Source of the DNA: Strix aluco
Lineage: Eukaryota; Chordata; Aves; Strigiformes; Strigidae
DNA: 64,000 nucleotides
Direction: 5' to 3'
NCBI RefSeq assembly: GCF_031877795.1
Contig: NC_133954.1
Location: 7,283,256-7,347,255 of the forward strand
Shown: positions 11,142 through 34,369 of the stretch, piece by piece
Numbering within the stretch: the first letter of the stretch is position 1
Layout of the letters: the number at the start of each line of letters is the position of its first letter
The notes under the pieces: model-generated
What the model was told of the DNA's origin: nothing
The model's database searches: none
Seen by the model: the letters and a program-made list of their open reading frames with translations, nothing else
Program-made: the position numbers and the translations under genes

Positions 11142-13133
11142 CTGGAGCCCCTGGATCCGTCCCTCCTGCAGCAGAAGCCAAATGTGAACGCGGTGGCCAC
11201 CCTGGAGAAGGTCATCGAGATCCAGAGTGAGAATCGGGGGGGCCTCGAGGGGGGCACAGATCCTGCCAGGGGGTCCCCACAGCTGTCCCTGCCACTGGGG
11301 GACACGGGAGGGTCCCCAGGGCTGATTTTGTCATGGGGGAGCACAGAGGGGTCCTTAGGGCTGTCCTAACCATTGGGGGACCCCAGGAGCTCTGTCCCTG
11401 CTGCGGGGGGGCCCTGGGGACTGTCCTTGTCCTGGGGGGGGGGGGGGGAACTGGAGGGGTCTCCAGTGCTGTCACTGGGATCCTGGGGGGTCCCTGGGGC
11501 TCTCCCTTCCTTGAGGGGACCCAGAGGGTCCTTAGGGTGGTCCCTGCCATGGGAGTCCCATGGGTCCCCTCAGTTGTCCCTGCTTGGGGGGGGGGGGGGT
11601 CCCCAGGGCTGTCCCTGCTGTGGGGGTCCCATGGGTCCTCCTGAGTTGCCCCCACCATGGGGGTTCCCCACATTGTCCCTGCTGGGGGTGTCCCCAGGGC
11701 TGTCCCCTCCATGGGGGTCCTGGGAGGTCCCCAGGGCTGTCCTGGGGCTGTGGGTGACACAGGGGGTCCCTTAGACTGTCCCTGCCGTGGGGGACCTGTG
11801 CGTCCCCCACGGCTATCCCTGTTGTGGGGGGGCCCGGGGGTCCCCCGGGGCCGTGCCCAGCCCCGTGGGTGCCCGCAGGCCAGCACTGGGGCTCGGTGAA
11901 GCGCTTCGCGGCGGCCGTGGGCTGCTCCTTGCTGGAGGCACAGAAGGGGGAGGCAGAGGAGGCCGAGACGGTGACAGCCATGGCCCTGCTCTCGGTGGGG
12001 GCCGAGCAGGGGAGCACCGACCCTCAACCCAGGTACGGCCCCCCGGGATGCCCCCAGCTCCGCAGGCAGCCACGCATGTCCTCAGTGGGGGATGTGTGTC
12101 CCCTGGGCTGTGCATGAAGCCACGCGTGTCTTTGGGGGGGTTGCATGTTCTCCTGGGCTGTGTGCGGAGCCACGTGTGTCTTTGGGGAATGCATGTTCTG
12201 GGCTGTGCACGGAGCCACGCGTGTCTGTGGGGGGGATTCGTGTTCTTCTGGGCTGTCCACAGGGCCACGTGTGTCTTTGGGGGATGCACGTTCTGGGCTG
12301 TGCACGGAGCCACACGTGTCTCTGGGGGGACGTGTGTGTCCCCTGGGCTGTGCACGGAGCTGTGTGTGTCCTCGGGGGGACACGCACGTGTCCCTGGGGC
12401 CGTGTGTGTCCTCAGAGGGGCCGTGTGTCCTCTGGGGTGTGCACGGAGCCACGTGTGTCCTCTGGGGCACATGTGTCCCCTGGGGTGTGCACGGAGCCAC
12501 GCGTGTCCCCTGGGGCACATGTGTCCCCTGGGGTGTGCACGGAGCCATGCGTGTCCCCTGGGGCACATGTGTCCCCTGGGGTGTGCACGGAGCCACGCGT
12601 GTCCTCTGGGGCACGTGTGTCCCCTGGGGTGTGCATGGAGCCACGCGTGTCCCCTGGGCTGCATGTGTCCCCTGGGGTGTGCACGGAGCCACGCGTGTCC
12701 TCTGGGGCACGTGTGTCCCCTGGGCTGCATGTGTCCCCTGGGGTGTGCACGGAGCCACGCGTGTCCTCTGGGGCGCATGTGTCCCCTGGGGTGTGCACGG
12801 AGCCACGCGTGTCCCCTGGGGCACGTGTGTCCCCTGGGGTGTGCACGGAGCCACGCGTGTCCTCACGGGGGTGATGGACACGCATCATGTCACCCCAAAT
12901 TGGCGTGGCCCACCCCGAGGACAACGGGGAGCCAGGATGGTGGCTTGGGGGGGGGGGGGGGGGGGGACCTGGAGCAGCCGTGCCCGGGGCCGAGCTCCCG
13001 GCGTCGCTGCCTCAGTTTCCCCGGGCGGGGCTGGGCGCCCGGTCCCTGGTGCAGGATCGGGCCCCGCTGAGGCCCCGCTGTGTCCCTGGCCAGGCCGGCG
13101 GAGGAGCCGATGGAGGCCGAGCCCATGCTGTGA
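11142..13133 (+). CDS. HDAC5: Histone deacetylase 5, last three coding exons (partial)
   Basis: C-terminal end of a class IIa histone deacetylase, a signal-regulated nuclear corepressor of MEF2. Exons are 11142-11226, 11879-12032 and 13094-13133 (stop TGA). They translate to LEPLDPSLLQQKPNVNAVATL.., then QHWGSVKRFAAAVG..AEEAETVTAMALLSVGAEQ.. and finally RPAEEPMEAEPML. This matches the end of the deacetylase domain and the nuclear-export tail of HDAC5; the EEPME..EP terminus favours HDAC5 over HDAC4/7/9. Frame and splice sites are clean. The N-terminal MEF2-binding region and nearly all the catalytic domain are missing in the gap. Both introns shown here are full of minisatellite. Confidence 0.92.
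11240..11870. repeat. G-rich minisatellite in HDAC5 intron
   Basis: Degenerate repeats of about 25-45 bases centred on 'gtccccagggctgtccctgc' and runs of G. They fill the intron between the first two visible HDAC5 exons. Confidence 0.8.
12070..12875. repeat. 48-bp minisatellite in last HDAC5 intron
   Basis: The right half (12,430-12,870) is regular, with a 48-base unit containing 'gtgcacggagccacgcgtgt' and 'cccctggggcacatgtgtcc'. The left half is a more diverged relative with unit length about 50-60. Because 48 is divisible by three, all frames stay open and create spurious proteins of 260-510 residues. Confidence 0.9.
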
Positions 13134-14752
13134 CCCGCCGGCCCCGCCGAGCCGAGATTTTTTTTTCCGTTTCCGAAAAAGAAAGAAACACCGAGAAGAA
13201 AAAACCACACACACACACACACACAAATCACATTTAAAAAGGAAAAAAAAAAAAAAAAACCACATTAAAAAAAAAAAAAAAAAGGACAACAAAAAAAACC
13301 AACCCGAAATGGATGAAGCCGGGAGGAAAAACAGAAAGAGGAAAATATTTTCTTTTTCTATTAAAAAGAGGAGAAAAACACAAAAAAATACCACCCCCCG
13401 TCCTGTGGGACCCCAGCTCCACGCGGTGTTTGCGGTCGTGTCTCTTGTGCAGCATCGGTTCCACCAGCACCCCCGCTCCTCCCTCCGTCCGTCTGTCCGT
13501 TGCCGTCGCTGCCCCTGGCCCCCCGCCGCGGCTCCTCTCTTCATTTTTTTTTTTTTAAGGGGGTTTTCCTTGTTTTCTCCCCTTTTTTTCTTTTTTTTTT
13601 CCCCCCACTCGTTCCTTCCCGGCTCCGGCGTCCGTCTCTCCCCGGGGGGAGGCGATGGGAAATACTCGTGCCTTTAATTAAGTCAAGTTTTTTTTTTTAA
13701 TGCCTTAATTTCCCTCTGATTTTTTGGGTTTTCTCAATTTTTTTTTTTTTTTTTTTTCCCCTTGGCGTCCCATTTCGGAGGGGGACGCGAGACTCAGGGG
13801 ACAAGCCCTGTCCCTTTGTCACCCTGGGTCGATGGGTGACGGATCCTGGCGCCTTCGCTGGGATCAAACTTAGAGGAGAAAAAAGGAAAAAAAGACAAAA
13901 AAAAAAAAAAAGAGTTAAAAAAACCACTTTATTTTCCTGTTACTTCACCAGCCGGAGGGGACTTGGAGTGATTTTAGCTTTAAAAGAGAGAAAAAAAAAA
14001 AAAAGCCACACAAAACAAAGGTATATAATTTTATTACAGATGTATTATTTAATAGTATTTTTTTAATGGGTGGCACCGGCCGCGGGGCCCGGAGGGGGAG
14101 GACGGGGACGGTGCTTCATGTTTTAAGTTATTCCAGGGGGTTTTGGGGTGGCTCCTGGGGGGTGTCCCCAAACTGGGGTGGAGGGGGGGGGGTGGTGGCG
14201 GAGATGGGGATGAGTGTGTGTCCCCTGTCACCTCCCCAGCCCTGGGGAGGGGGCGGGGGGGGGGGGGAACCCCGGCTTGGGGTGATGTGTGGGGAGGAGG
14301 AAGGGGGGTGTCAGTGCTGCAGGGCCCCCCCCCCCCCGGCTGTCCCCAACACTGGGGACAACACCTTGGCCCCAAGGGGGGGTGGAGGGGGGTCTGTTGG
14401 GTGGCGGTGGCAGCCCAGGACCCCCCGCCTCATCCCTCCCTTTTTGTGGTGGTGGCGGGGGGGGGGTCACAGCCCCCAACTCCCCATCCCAGGAGGGAGA
14501 AACACCTTCGTGTAGAATCCAACCACCTCCCGGGGGGGGTTGAGGGGCGCTGGCCCCCCCGGCAGCGAGGCCGTCTTGCTTTTGGGCTGGTGTGTTGCCC
14601 CCCCCACCCCCTTCTCCGTGTCCCCCCCCATCCCCTCCAGCCCTGCCTCGGTTTCTTTTCTGTCCGTCCGACGCCCGCTCGCGCGCTCTCGATATGGTTT
14701 TCAGTTGAGTATTTTGTAAGATGTTACCGATGTTCGTCCTTGTATAAATAAA
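13134..14752 (+). other. HDAC5: HDAC5 3' UTR and polyadenylation signal
   Basis: Follows the HDAC5 stop. Contains long A and T runs (13,240-13,290; 13,545-13,760; 13,900-14,060) and ends with AATAAA at 14747-14752, preceded by a TGTA motif. UTR extent is inferred from these signals. Confidence 0.6.
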
Positions 14753-15113
14753 ACTGTTTCTGGCAATACCCGGCGGCGCCCCGCTGCGTTTGGGGGGGGC
14801 CCAAGGGAGGTACCGGGGCAGGGAGGGGGAGCACCAGCACCTTTGTGTCCCCTTTTCTGTCCCTATCAGAACAGGACAAGTGTCCCCAGGGTGTCGCGGT
14901 CACCCTACGTGCCTCAGTTTCCCCACCGACAGGGCTGCTCCTTTCCCATCCATCCGGCGCGGTATCGGGGTGCTGAGCTGCACCAGCCCGGCTGTGGGGG
15001 CTCCATCCACCCCGTTACCCCCCCAGCCTGGGCTCTGCCCAGCCCCGGGGGTCCCCAGCCCTGCCCCTGCCCCCCCTTTTTGAAGGACTCAGTGCCAGCA
15101 GGTTGGTAACCGG

Positions 15114-15534
15114 TTTTATTTGGTTAGAAATGGGGTGACCCCTCCGGCACTGGGGGGGACCCCAGAGGGGGAAGCTGAACTGGGAGAACTGGAGCAGCTG
15201 GAAGGAGGGGGGGGACAGTGGGAAATAGTGCTGTTTGTCCCCCCCACCCCCAGTGACCCCAAGGCTGGGGCTGTCCTTGCGCTGTGTCCCCAGACCTGCT
15301 GGGCAGGGGGTACCCCCAGCTCTGCCACCCCCCTGCTCGCCCCACGCTGGGGGGGGGGGGGCGCCCTGCCCTGGGGGGGAGCAGCACTGTTAGCACAGCG
15401 AGGGTTAAACTGGCCTGTGGTCCCAAGGGGGGACATGTGGGTGCCCTCCTGGCACAGCGATGGGCGGGGTGGGGCACAGGACTGGCAGGGACACAGTGGG
15501 GTCCCCTACGGTGGGACCCTACCCTGGGGACTCC
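15114..15534 (-). other. G6PC3: G6PC3 3' UTR with polyadenylation signal
   Basis: Read on the minus strand, sequence after the G6PC3 stop reaches AATAAA (plus-strand tttatt near 15,116-15,121). HDAC5 and G6PC3 are therefore convergent, with their 3' ends only about 350 bases apart. Confidence 0.6.
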
Positions 15535-17923
15535 CTACTCGGCGTGGGGGGAGCCCCGCGGGCGGGTGACAGAGAGGACGAGCCGGGGCAGGACAGATGC
15601 CACCAGCCAGGGCCCGGCCGCGTACTTGAGGAAGCTGGTGCTGTACCACAGCGTCACGTCCGCCGGCTGGGGAAGCCGGTGCAGGCCCTGGATGGCCACC
15701 AAGGCCAGGACGGCGCTGGCCACGCGCTGCTGGGGGTCCAACCGCTCCCCCTGGTGCAGGGGGAAGCCGGTGGCCAGCCCAGGCCCAGGGCGCTGCCGGC
15801 GACGCGGCAGATGGAGGCGAAGGGCCGGGTGTCGAGGCGAAGCCAGGAGGATCTGAGCACCATTTGGTGGCCAAACGGATGGACCTGGGGGGGGGGGATC
15901 CTTAGGGGGGTAGCAAATCCCTGGGGCTAGCCCCCCCCGGCAGCCTGGGGGTGGGTAAATCCCTGGGACTGGCCCCCCCACACCCCGCCAGGCACTCACC
16001 AGTCGATGTCGATGCCGGTGGCGGTCACCAGGCCGTGCAGGGCGAGGGAGGTGAGCAGCAGGGCCAGCGCGGTGGCCACGAAGAAGCCCAGGGTGCGGGT
16101 GGCCGGGGTGCGAGCCTGCAGCCCCCAGCCCAGGGCTGCTCCTGGATGGCAACGACAAGGCACGGTGGGCTACCAGGATGGATTGAGGTGGGGGGGGGCT
16201 CAAGGCCCAAAATGCCCTGGCCCAGGGGTGGGTGTTGGGGTCTGGGTAGAGGGACCAACATGTTCCCCACTCACCTGCCAGGATGCCACCGACTACCTGA
16301 TGGGGGAAGTGGGCCAGGATGAAGACCCTTGATAGCCCCACGGCCAGCTGGAGCAGGGCGTAGGTGCCAAAGGGGGCCAGCTTCGCCGCGGGGCTGGAAG
16401 GCAAAGAGGGTGAGTGGCAGGGACGCAGCCTGCGGCTCCGGCTCGGGCTCCCGAGCGCGCTGAGCCGGGCAGGGCAGGTTTGGCGCCGCTCGGCAAGAGG
16501 AATGATTAAAAAGGTGAAAGTAGTCAAAAAAAAAAGCAGCTCAGTGAGGCAGGGGGGGCTTTGCGGGGGGTCTCCAGGGCTTTGCAGCTTGTTCCTGCAG
16601 CACAGAGGTGCCAGGGTAAAGCTGTGCTGCCCAGGGAGCCCACTGAGGAAGGGTCCCACCTCACCTTCCCTCTTCCAAAAAGAGCTCTGGAGATTTCCAA
16701 GTGTTGTTTTCCCCCTCCTGGGACTCACCTCCTGGAGTGTCTGGCTGCCAGCGCGGTGACCAGTGGCCAAAGGGCCGCCCCCATGATCATGCAGTGGCCG
16801 GAGGGGCTCCCTGTGAAGGGGACAGTGGGTCAGGGCGGGGAGCGTGTGGCAGCGGGGCGAGCGCCCGACGTCACCCCGGGAGAGTTGGGGACGCGTCTGC
16901 TGAGCCTCGCCCCGCCTGTGCCCCGTCCCTCCTGGCCGACCGCCGCGGGGGGCTTGGCTCGAGGATGAGGATGGAACGAGCCGGTGCCTGTGGATGATGG
17001 TCGCCCACACACAAAAAAATAAAAGAAAGGGTTTTTTTGCCCCGGTCCCTGCCGCCGGCAGACTCTCCTGTGGGTTTCCTGGCCCCGGAGCCGCCCGCGC
17101 CGTGCCAGCAGCCGTGGCACCCAGCCCGCGCCCCGCCGCTCGCTCGTTTGCTGTGCCGCAAGGTGCTGGCTAACGAACGGCTTTCCCCGCTCAGCACATC
17201 CTGCCAGCGCGGTGGCACCCTCCAGCTTCAGCATTTCCATCCGGACGGGGCCTCCCGGCTCCTGCAGCCCTTCCCTCCGCATCCCGGAGCCGCGAGGAAA
17301 AGCTTTTGCCTGTAACTCACCCGGTCCCGTTTCGCAGGAGAGAGGGGGAACTGGCGCAGCGTGACCAGCTCCTTGGTGCTGAGCCCCGACTCATGGACCC
17401 ACCAGAACGGGCGCTCCCCGAATAACAACCTGGAGGGGAGAGAAACCACAGAGCAGTGAACGGCCCAACGCCTTCGCCGCCCAACCCTGTGGAGCCGAGG
17501 GCTGAAGCCGGCAGCGGGAGGGCAGGATCCTGCCTGTTCTTACAGCTCCCGGCTGTTTTCTGGCAGATCTGTTACTGTCCGCGTCTCTGCCCGCCCAGCG
17601 GAGCCCGTGGTTGTCTTTCTGCTACAGCGAACGTGCCACCGCTCAGCCCTCGGGGTGTCACCAGGTGTGACAGGGACCCTGTGACTCCCTTGGCTCTTCC
17701 CTCACCATTTGAGAACCACGTTGAGCCACTCTGACACCAGGCCGATCCACAGCACCGACACCCCCACTTTGCGGTCCAGAAAATAGGCGAGAGGGAAAAA
17801 GATGGTGAAGATGGATTTGGGATCGGCCAGGGAAGTCACCGAGATCCAGAACTTTTCCAGCCAGGGCGGCCCGGACTGCAGCACCTCTGCGAAGCGGATC
17901 CCGGCGGCGTGCAGGGCATCCAT
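15535..17923 (-). CDS. G6PC3: Glucose-6-phosphatase catalytic subunit 3
   Basis: Multi-pass ER membrane phosphatase, the ubiquitous paralogue of liver G6PC1, important for neutrophil glucose and 1,5-anhydroglucitol-6-phosphate handling. Coding exons on the minus strand: 17923-17706 ([19 protein letters not shown]), 17429-17321, 16810-16729, 16393-16275, 16141-16000 and 15884-15535 (TAG). The phosphatase signature is complete: K-x6-RP in KWLLFGERP, PSGH in exon 3, and SR-x5-H-x3-Q in [12 protein letters not shown] of exon 4. The start is preceded by a good acceptor, implying a non-coding first exon with a donor near 18,622. Homology jumps frame in exon 2 (G run 17344-17348) and twice in exon 6 (around 15849 and 15778). 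Each break is explained by a missing base in a G/C run, although in exon 2 two extra bases would also fit. Confidence 0.93.
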
Positions 17924-18559
17924 GGCGCCGGGCTGGAGGGAGAGGGGCAGCGTTAGAGCTCAGGCCTTGGAACAGGCAGAGACCTCGGGAAGGGGGTGGG
18001 AGGCGGCTCCCTTGGGTGGGTGTCACGTTGTGGCTGGCTCCCGTGCTCGGTGTCACCCTGAGGGACGCCTTGGCGCGTGATGCCAGCGCTGGCGTGGCTT
18101 CAGGGAGCCGTTTGCCACCTGAAGTTTGCCCACGAAGGACTCTCGGCCTTCGTATCCCGCCCGTGGCTCGGCAGCTCCAGCAGGGGACGGCAGCGTCGTG
18201 TGCGGGGGGGGCTGCTGAGGGCCGGCACCGGGCAGGGCCCCGCCTGACGCCTGCTCTGGGCTGACCCAGCGTGGGCACATCCCGGGGGTCTCAGTGTGGG
18301 GTTCCCCGGAGCAGCCAGGCTGCCCTGAAGAGCTCCAGCCTCTTTGGGCCGGTGTGGGGCCTCCCGGGGGTCTCCCTGGAGGCAGCTCGGGGCCTCGCTG
18401 GACCCGGTTTGGGGCCTCCCTGGAGGCAGGCCCGGGGCCTCGCCGGGGTCTCCCTGGAGCAGGCCCGGGGCCTCCCTGGTGTTTTCCTGGGTCCCCCCGG
18501 CGCTGCCGGCGCGGCCTGGCCCTGCCGGGGATCCGGTGGGGCTGAGGAGGGGGTGTCCA

Positions 18560-29534
<10,975 letters not shown>

Positions 29535-30473
29535 GGCCACCGCCCGGCGCCGGGGCCTCCCCCACCGCCCCCCCCCCAGAGCCACCGGAGGCAGGAGGGC
29601 GGCGGCGGCGGGGGTTCAACTTTTATTTCCTTTTTTTTTTTTTTTTTTTTGAGCTCGTTAATGGGGAGCTCAACCGATTCCAAACCTTAGACTTTAAAAC
29701 AAACGAGAAAAGAGAATAATTTAAAAGCTCATGCATTACTTGACTAACAGACTTTCTTTTGTCCGCCATGTTTTCTTTCCTACCAGCCAGTCAGACTTTG
29801 TTAGTTTTATTTTTTCACCTTTCTATTCCTTTTTCCTCCCCCTTCCCCTGCTCCCACCCCCCCCTTTACTTTTCTAAAGGGGGTCTGTCCCCCCCCCTCT
29901 GCCTATCCCATCAGAGGACCTCCCCCTCCCCACAAACCCCCCAAAAATAAAAGTAACGAGCTGACTGCGGTGGCCGACCCGGGACCCTTGTGACCAGCGC
30001 GGTCTCGTTTTAATTTTGTTTGCACAGGGCAAGGCTTGAATTAGTCTTATTTTTCTTATCTTTAAATATATATATGAATATATATTAAAATGTTCTTTAA
30101 ATATTTTCTGCTTCTAGCAGTTCTCTCGACCAGGATCGTGGCAAAAAAACCCCCCTGTCACCCCCCGCTCCCCCCTCCCACCCCCCCGGCCCTGCTACCC
30201 CCACCCAGGGCCTGCGTTTGGGGTCTTTTTTTTCCCCCCCCTTTTTTTTGTTTTTATTATTTTTTTGCCCCTTTTTTAGGTTTTCTTAATTTTTTTTTTT
30301 TTTTTTGCCATGATCCTCCCCCCCTCCCCTTTTTTTGTTTTGTTTTTTAAAATAAATGGATCAAAATCAAACAATTCAAGCCCTGCCTTTAGAAGAGTTA
30401 AAAAGTTAAAAAAAAAAAAAAATTAAAAAAAAAAAAGGAAAATTTTTTAGTATTGTTTAGCAAAAACAATAAA
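29535..30473 (+). other. LSM12: LSM12 3' UTR with three polyadenylation signals
   Basis: AATAAA occurs at 29946-29951, 30351-30356 and 30468-30473, so alternative 3' ends are possible. The stretch is AT-rich with long T runs, contrasting with the GC-rich TMEM101 promoter that starts about 40 bases later. Confidence 0.6.
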
Positions 30474-30499
30474 ACCCGAAATTTTTTTAACCATCACCC

Positions 30500-30693
30500 G
30501 TGTCCGGCGCTCTGGGGGCGGGGCCTGCGCCGGGGGCGGGGCTTCCCCTAGGGGGCGGGGCCAGATATGCGGGGAGCGGTCGCTATTGGGCGGGGCTTCG
30601 TGAGGGGCGGGGCTTCCTGCGCCGGGTGCGGGCCTCGCCGGGAGGCGCTTCCCGTGTGGGGGCGGGACTTCCGGCGGGGCGGGCCTGGCGGTG
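30500..30693 (+). promoter_or_regulatory. TMEM101: TMEM101 promoter with clustered GC boxes
   Basis: CpG-rich and TATA-less. At least five GGGGCGGGG-type Sp1 boxes lie between about 30,515 and 30,612, with an inverted CCAAT box ('tattgggcgg') near 30,582. Only about 220 bases separate the last LSM12 polyadenylation signal from the TMEM101 ATG. Confidence 0.7.
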
Positions 30694-32622
30694 ATGGCGG
30701 CGGGCCGCGGCTGGCGGCGGCGGGCGCTGCGCCTGCTGACGGCGGGCGGCGGGGTCCTGCTGACCCGCTTCCCCTTCTGGCACTGCTTCAGCGGGCTGCT
30801 GCTCTGCGCCGAGCGCGCCGACGGGCGGCGGTGCGGGCCGGGGGGCGCCGGGGGAGGCCCGGGGGGCCTAGGGGAGGTGTGGGCCGGGGGTAGGCCCGGG
30901 GGGCCTAGGGGAGGCCTGGGCCTGGAGAGGGCCTGGGGGAGGTGTGGGGATGTGGGGGGGAGGCCTGGGGCTGGTGGGGGCCGAGGGGAGATGTTGGTCG
31001 GGGGTGGGGTGTGAGGGCGTAGGACAGGTGTGGGGCTGGCAGGCCTGGGGCTGGTGACGGCCCGGGAGAGGTGTGGGGCTGGGAGGGCGTAGGGAGGGGG
31101 TTGGGGTAGGTGTGGGGCTCGTAGGTCAGGGAGAGGTGGGGGGCTGTGGGGGGCTTGGGGTGGGTGTGGGGCTGGGGGGCCTGGGGCTGGTGGGGACCGA
31201 GGGGAGATGTGGGCCGGGGGTAGACCCGGGGGGCGTGGAGCTGGTGTGGGCCTGGGGTTGGTGTGGGCCTGGGTACCCCAGGTGTGGGGCTGGTGAGGGC
31301 CCGGGGGGCTTTGGGGTAAGTGTGAGGCTGGGAGGTGTGGGGCTGGCGGAACTGGTTAAGTGTGGGGCAGCTGGGGGGCTCCTGGGGCAGGTGTGGGGCT
31401 GGGAGAGTGTGGGGCTGGGGGAGCTGGGTATGTGTGGGGTGGCTGGGGGGCTCCTGGGGCAGTTGGGGGGGGGCTGGATAAGGGCAGAGGGGTAGTTGGG
31501 GGGCTGGGGCAATTAGAGGATGGGCTGTGGGGGGGGCCTGGAGGGCTGTGTGGGACCAGGGGAGGGCTCTGGCAGAGTTAGGGGGTGAGGGAGGATCGGG
31601 GGGGGGGGCTCTGGGGTGAGGGGGGGTGCTGGGGGTGAGCATGGCCAGGGGTGGTTGGGGGTCAGGGGCTGGACCTGCCGTGCCCCCCAGGAAGCCGGAC
31701 ATCCCCGTCCCCTACCTGTACGTGGACATGGGGGTGGCCGTCCTCTGCGCCAGCTTCATGTCCTTCGGGGTGAAGCGCCGCTGGTTCGCCCTGGGGGCCG
31801 CCCTGCAGCTCGCCGTGGCCACCTACGCCGCCCACGTCGGTGGCCACGTCCACTATGGCGACTGGTTGAAGGTGAGACACACACACAGCCCCCCCCCCTT
31901 CTCCCCATCCTATAACACCCCCCTCCCAGCCCCGCCCTGGGCCTCGGGGGAGGCCGGGGGGGGCTCGAGGGGGTGACGGTGGCCCCGTGGCAGGTCCGGA
32001 TGTACTCCCGGACCATCGCCATCATCGGCGGCTTCCTCATCCTGGCCAGCGGCGCGGGCGAGCTGTACCGCCAGAAGCCACGCAGCCGCTCCCTGCAGTC
32101 CACGGGGCAAGTCTTCCTCGGCATCTACCTCATCTGCCAGGTATGGGGCGAGGCGGGGGGGTCACAGGACACCGGGGAGGGGGGTGACAGCCCCAGCGCC
32201 AGCCCCCCCACCCTGCTGCAGAGCTGCATCCAGGGCGGGGGGTGGAGAAACCTCGGGCGAGTGTTTGCCACCAGTGCCACCAGCCCCCTGCCATGTGTCC
32301 CCCCCCCCTCCAGGCCTACTCCCTGCAGCACAGCAAGGAGGATCGCTTGGCTTACCTGAACCACCTCCTCGGGGGGGAGCTCGCCCTCCAGCTCCTCTTC
32401 ATCCTTTACGGCCTCCTCGCCCTCGCCTTCCTCTCGGGCTACTACGTGCGGGCGGCGGCGCAGGTGCTGGCCGTGCTGCTGCCACTCGCCATCCTCCTCA
32501 TCGACGGCAACCTCGGCTACTGGCACGACTCGCGCCGGGTCGAGTTTTGGAATCAGATGAAACTCATCGGGCAAAACGTCGGCATTTTCGGAGCCGTCGT
32601 CATCTTGGCTACCGATGGTTGA
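30694..32622 (+). CDS. TMEM101: Transmembrane protein 101
   Basis: Multi-pass membrane protein of poorly known function, reported in screens as an NF-kB activator. Exons: 30694-30830, 31691-31871, 31994-32140 and 32314-32622 (TGA), total 774 nt, 257 residues, the same as human. Recognised stretches: LLTRFPFWHCFS, KPDIPVPYLYVDMG, FMSFGVKRRWFALGAALQLA, GELYRQKPRSRSLQSTGQVF, YSLQHSKEDRLAYLNHL and a tail ending VVILATDG. Roughly eight hydrophobic segments are visible. All splice phases fit and no frame break is seen. At the exon 3/4 junction the residue is Q where human has V. The neighbours LSM12 (left) and PYY (right) match mammalian synteny except for NAGS. Confidence 0.97.
30840..31680. repeat. 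G-rich degenerate repeat in TMEM101 intron 1
   Basis: Nearly the whole intron is irregular repeats of 'ggtgtggggctggggggcct' type. G tracts on the transcript strand again suggest quadruplex potential. Confidence 0.75.
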
Positions 32623-34360
32623 ATGCGGGTGGCCACCGGCTGGGACTGGGGGAGCAGCAGTGGGGCGGTGGGGGGGGGGCGGTTTTTTTAAAGAATCACC
32701 GCTATTTATTCTTTTTTTTTTTTTTTTTTTAATTTGTAAATATTTGAGAATTTTGCCAGAGGATGGGGCGGTCGCTGCCCTGAGTGTGTGGGGGAGCCGT
32801 GGCGGGGGGGGGGGGGGCTCCTGCCTGTGGGGTGCTGGGCCACTGTGTGGCCAAGCCCCCTCCCCGCCGAGGTTTGCCCCCCCCTGCCTGTATTTTTACT
32901 GATGAAATGAGAAATCTTTTATGTTGTCACTGGGCTGTCTGGGCTGTTGTGTGCCAGCAGGGTCAGGCCCTGCCGCTTCGGGGGGGCTCAGGGAGGGCGG
33001 GGGGGCGCTTTTGGGGGCTCAGAGATGGGGGGGGGAAGCTTGGGGCACTGCGTGTTCCCCTCCCTTTGGTGGGGAAACTGAGGCGGGGGGGGGAGAGCGG
33101 GGTCCTGGGCTGCGTTTTGCTGCCTGTCCGCAGGGTTGTCCCCTGCCTGTCCCCTGCCTGTCCCCTGCCTGCGCTGCCGCAGCCCCGCGGGGGGGGGCTC
33201 AGCCTGTTCTTTAAGGCAGGGGAACATCCTGGCATGGGAGGGGGGGCCGGGGGGGGGGTGTGCATTGTGGTGGGACACAGCGAGGAGCTGCCAGCCCCAC
33301 GGGCCGTGTCCTCGCTGTCCCCATCCTGCCGCCCGAGTGCGTTTTGTCCCCCCCTCCCAGCCCCCCAGGACTGGGCAGATGCGTGAGTGTGTGTCCCCCC
33401 CCCCTCAGCTGGGCGGTGGAAAAGCAAACAGGGGCTGATAAGGGCCTTCCTCTGGGGGGGGACACTCGTGTGGCCCCTAATGCGCCTCCGGCGGAACCGG
33501 GGGCCATAAAGCGCGGGGAAGCGGCAGGGCCCTGTTTGCTCTCCCTGCGTTTTTCCGTCCGACCCCCCCGCCCCCCACCTTGCTGGGAGGTGGGGGGGGG
33601 GGGGGGGCCATGGGGGCTCCTCACCCTCTCAGGACCCCCCCCCGGGGGCTGCTTGGGCTCCAGCCCCTCCTCCTCCTCCTCCATGCCTGTGGGAGAGGTG
33701 GGGGGCACACAGTGGGCACCCCCTACTCCATTTCCTTCAGGGCCACCCCTTGCTCTGCACGGGGGGGGCATGGGGGGGGGCTGCAGCTGTTGAGGGGGGG
33801 GGTTGGTGACATTTCTACCTGCCGGCAGAGCCATCCTGTGACCTTTGGAAAATTGCTGTTTACTGTCACTCGGGGGAAATGGTGCAGAAAGCCCTCACCT
33901 CCCTCTGCCCCCCCCCCTTCCCCCCCGCGGGGTCTGCTCTGTGCCGGGGGGGGGCAGGCGGGGGGGTTGGGGGTCACCCAGACCCCGATCCTCCCTCCCG
34001 CCCTCGGCTTGGGGACATCTGTGACAATGCAGTGACATTGCTGCAATCTTGTGGGGTTTGGTCCCTGTCCCTCCTCCCGGTGCCCCCCCCCCCCACCCCA
34101 TGACACCCACGATGGGGCAAACCCCCCCCCCCCCGGGGTGCTCCTCTGCTGGGGAGGGGGCTCAGCTACCCCCCCCCCTCCCTTGGTGGCCCTGGGGACC
34201 CGTGGCAGGGCACTACGGGGGGTGGCGTCTGCAGCCCCCATCGATCCAATTAGCCGTCCCATCGACCCATGGGGACGTGAAAGGTGCTGGACTGGGGGGG
34301 GGGCTGCGCCCACCCCCCCCGGGCCCTCGGGGGGGCTCAGACCCTCCCAGGCTGGCATGA
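32623..34360. other. TMEM101 3' UTR and spacer, no gene seen
   Basis: Begins with TMEM101 3' sequence (no canonical AATAAA found nearby; an AT-rich patch lies at 32,700-32,760), then G/C-run-rich unique sequence. No NAGS-like exon (amino-acid kinase or GNAT domain) was recognised. CAATTAGC-type AT patches lie near 34,230-34,265. Confidence 0.5.
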
Positions 34361-34369
34361 GGCCGAGCA

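Noticed and set aside
11787-13677. Long open frames of up to 510 residues across the HDAC5 tail
   Set aside because: They cross real HDAC5 exons in the wrong frame and a 48-bp minisatellite; the HDAC5 reading with matching splice phases explains the region.
15535-17923. G6PC3 as a pseudogene
   Set aside because: All splice sites and catalytic motifs are intact; the breaks fall in G/C runs like those in other clearly functional neighbours, so error is the simpler reading.
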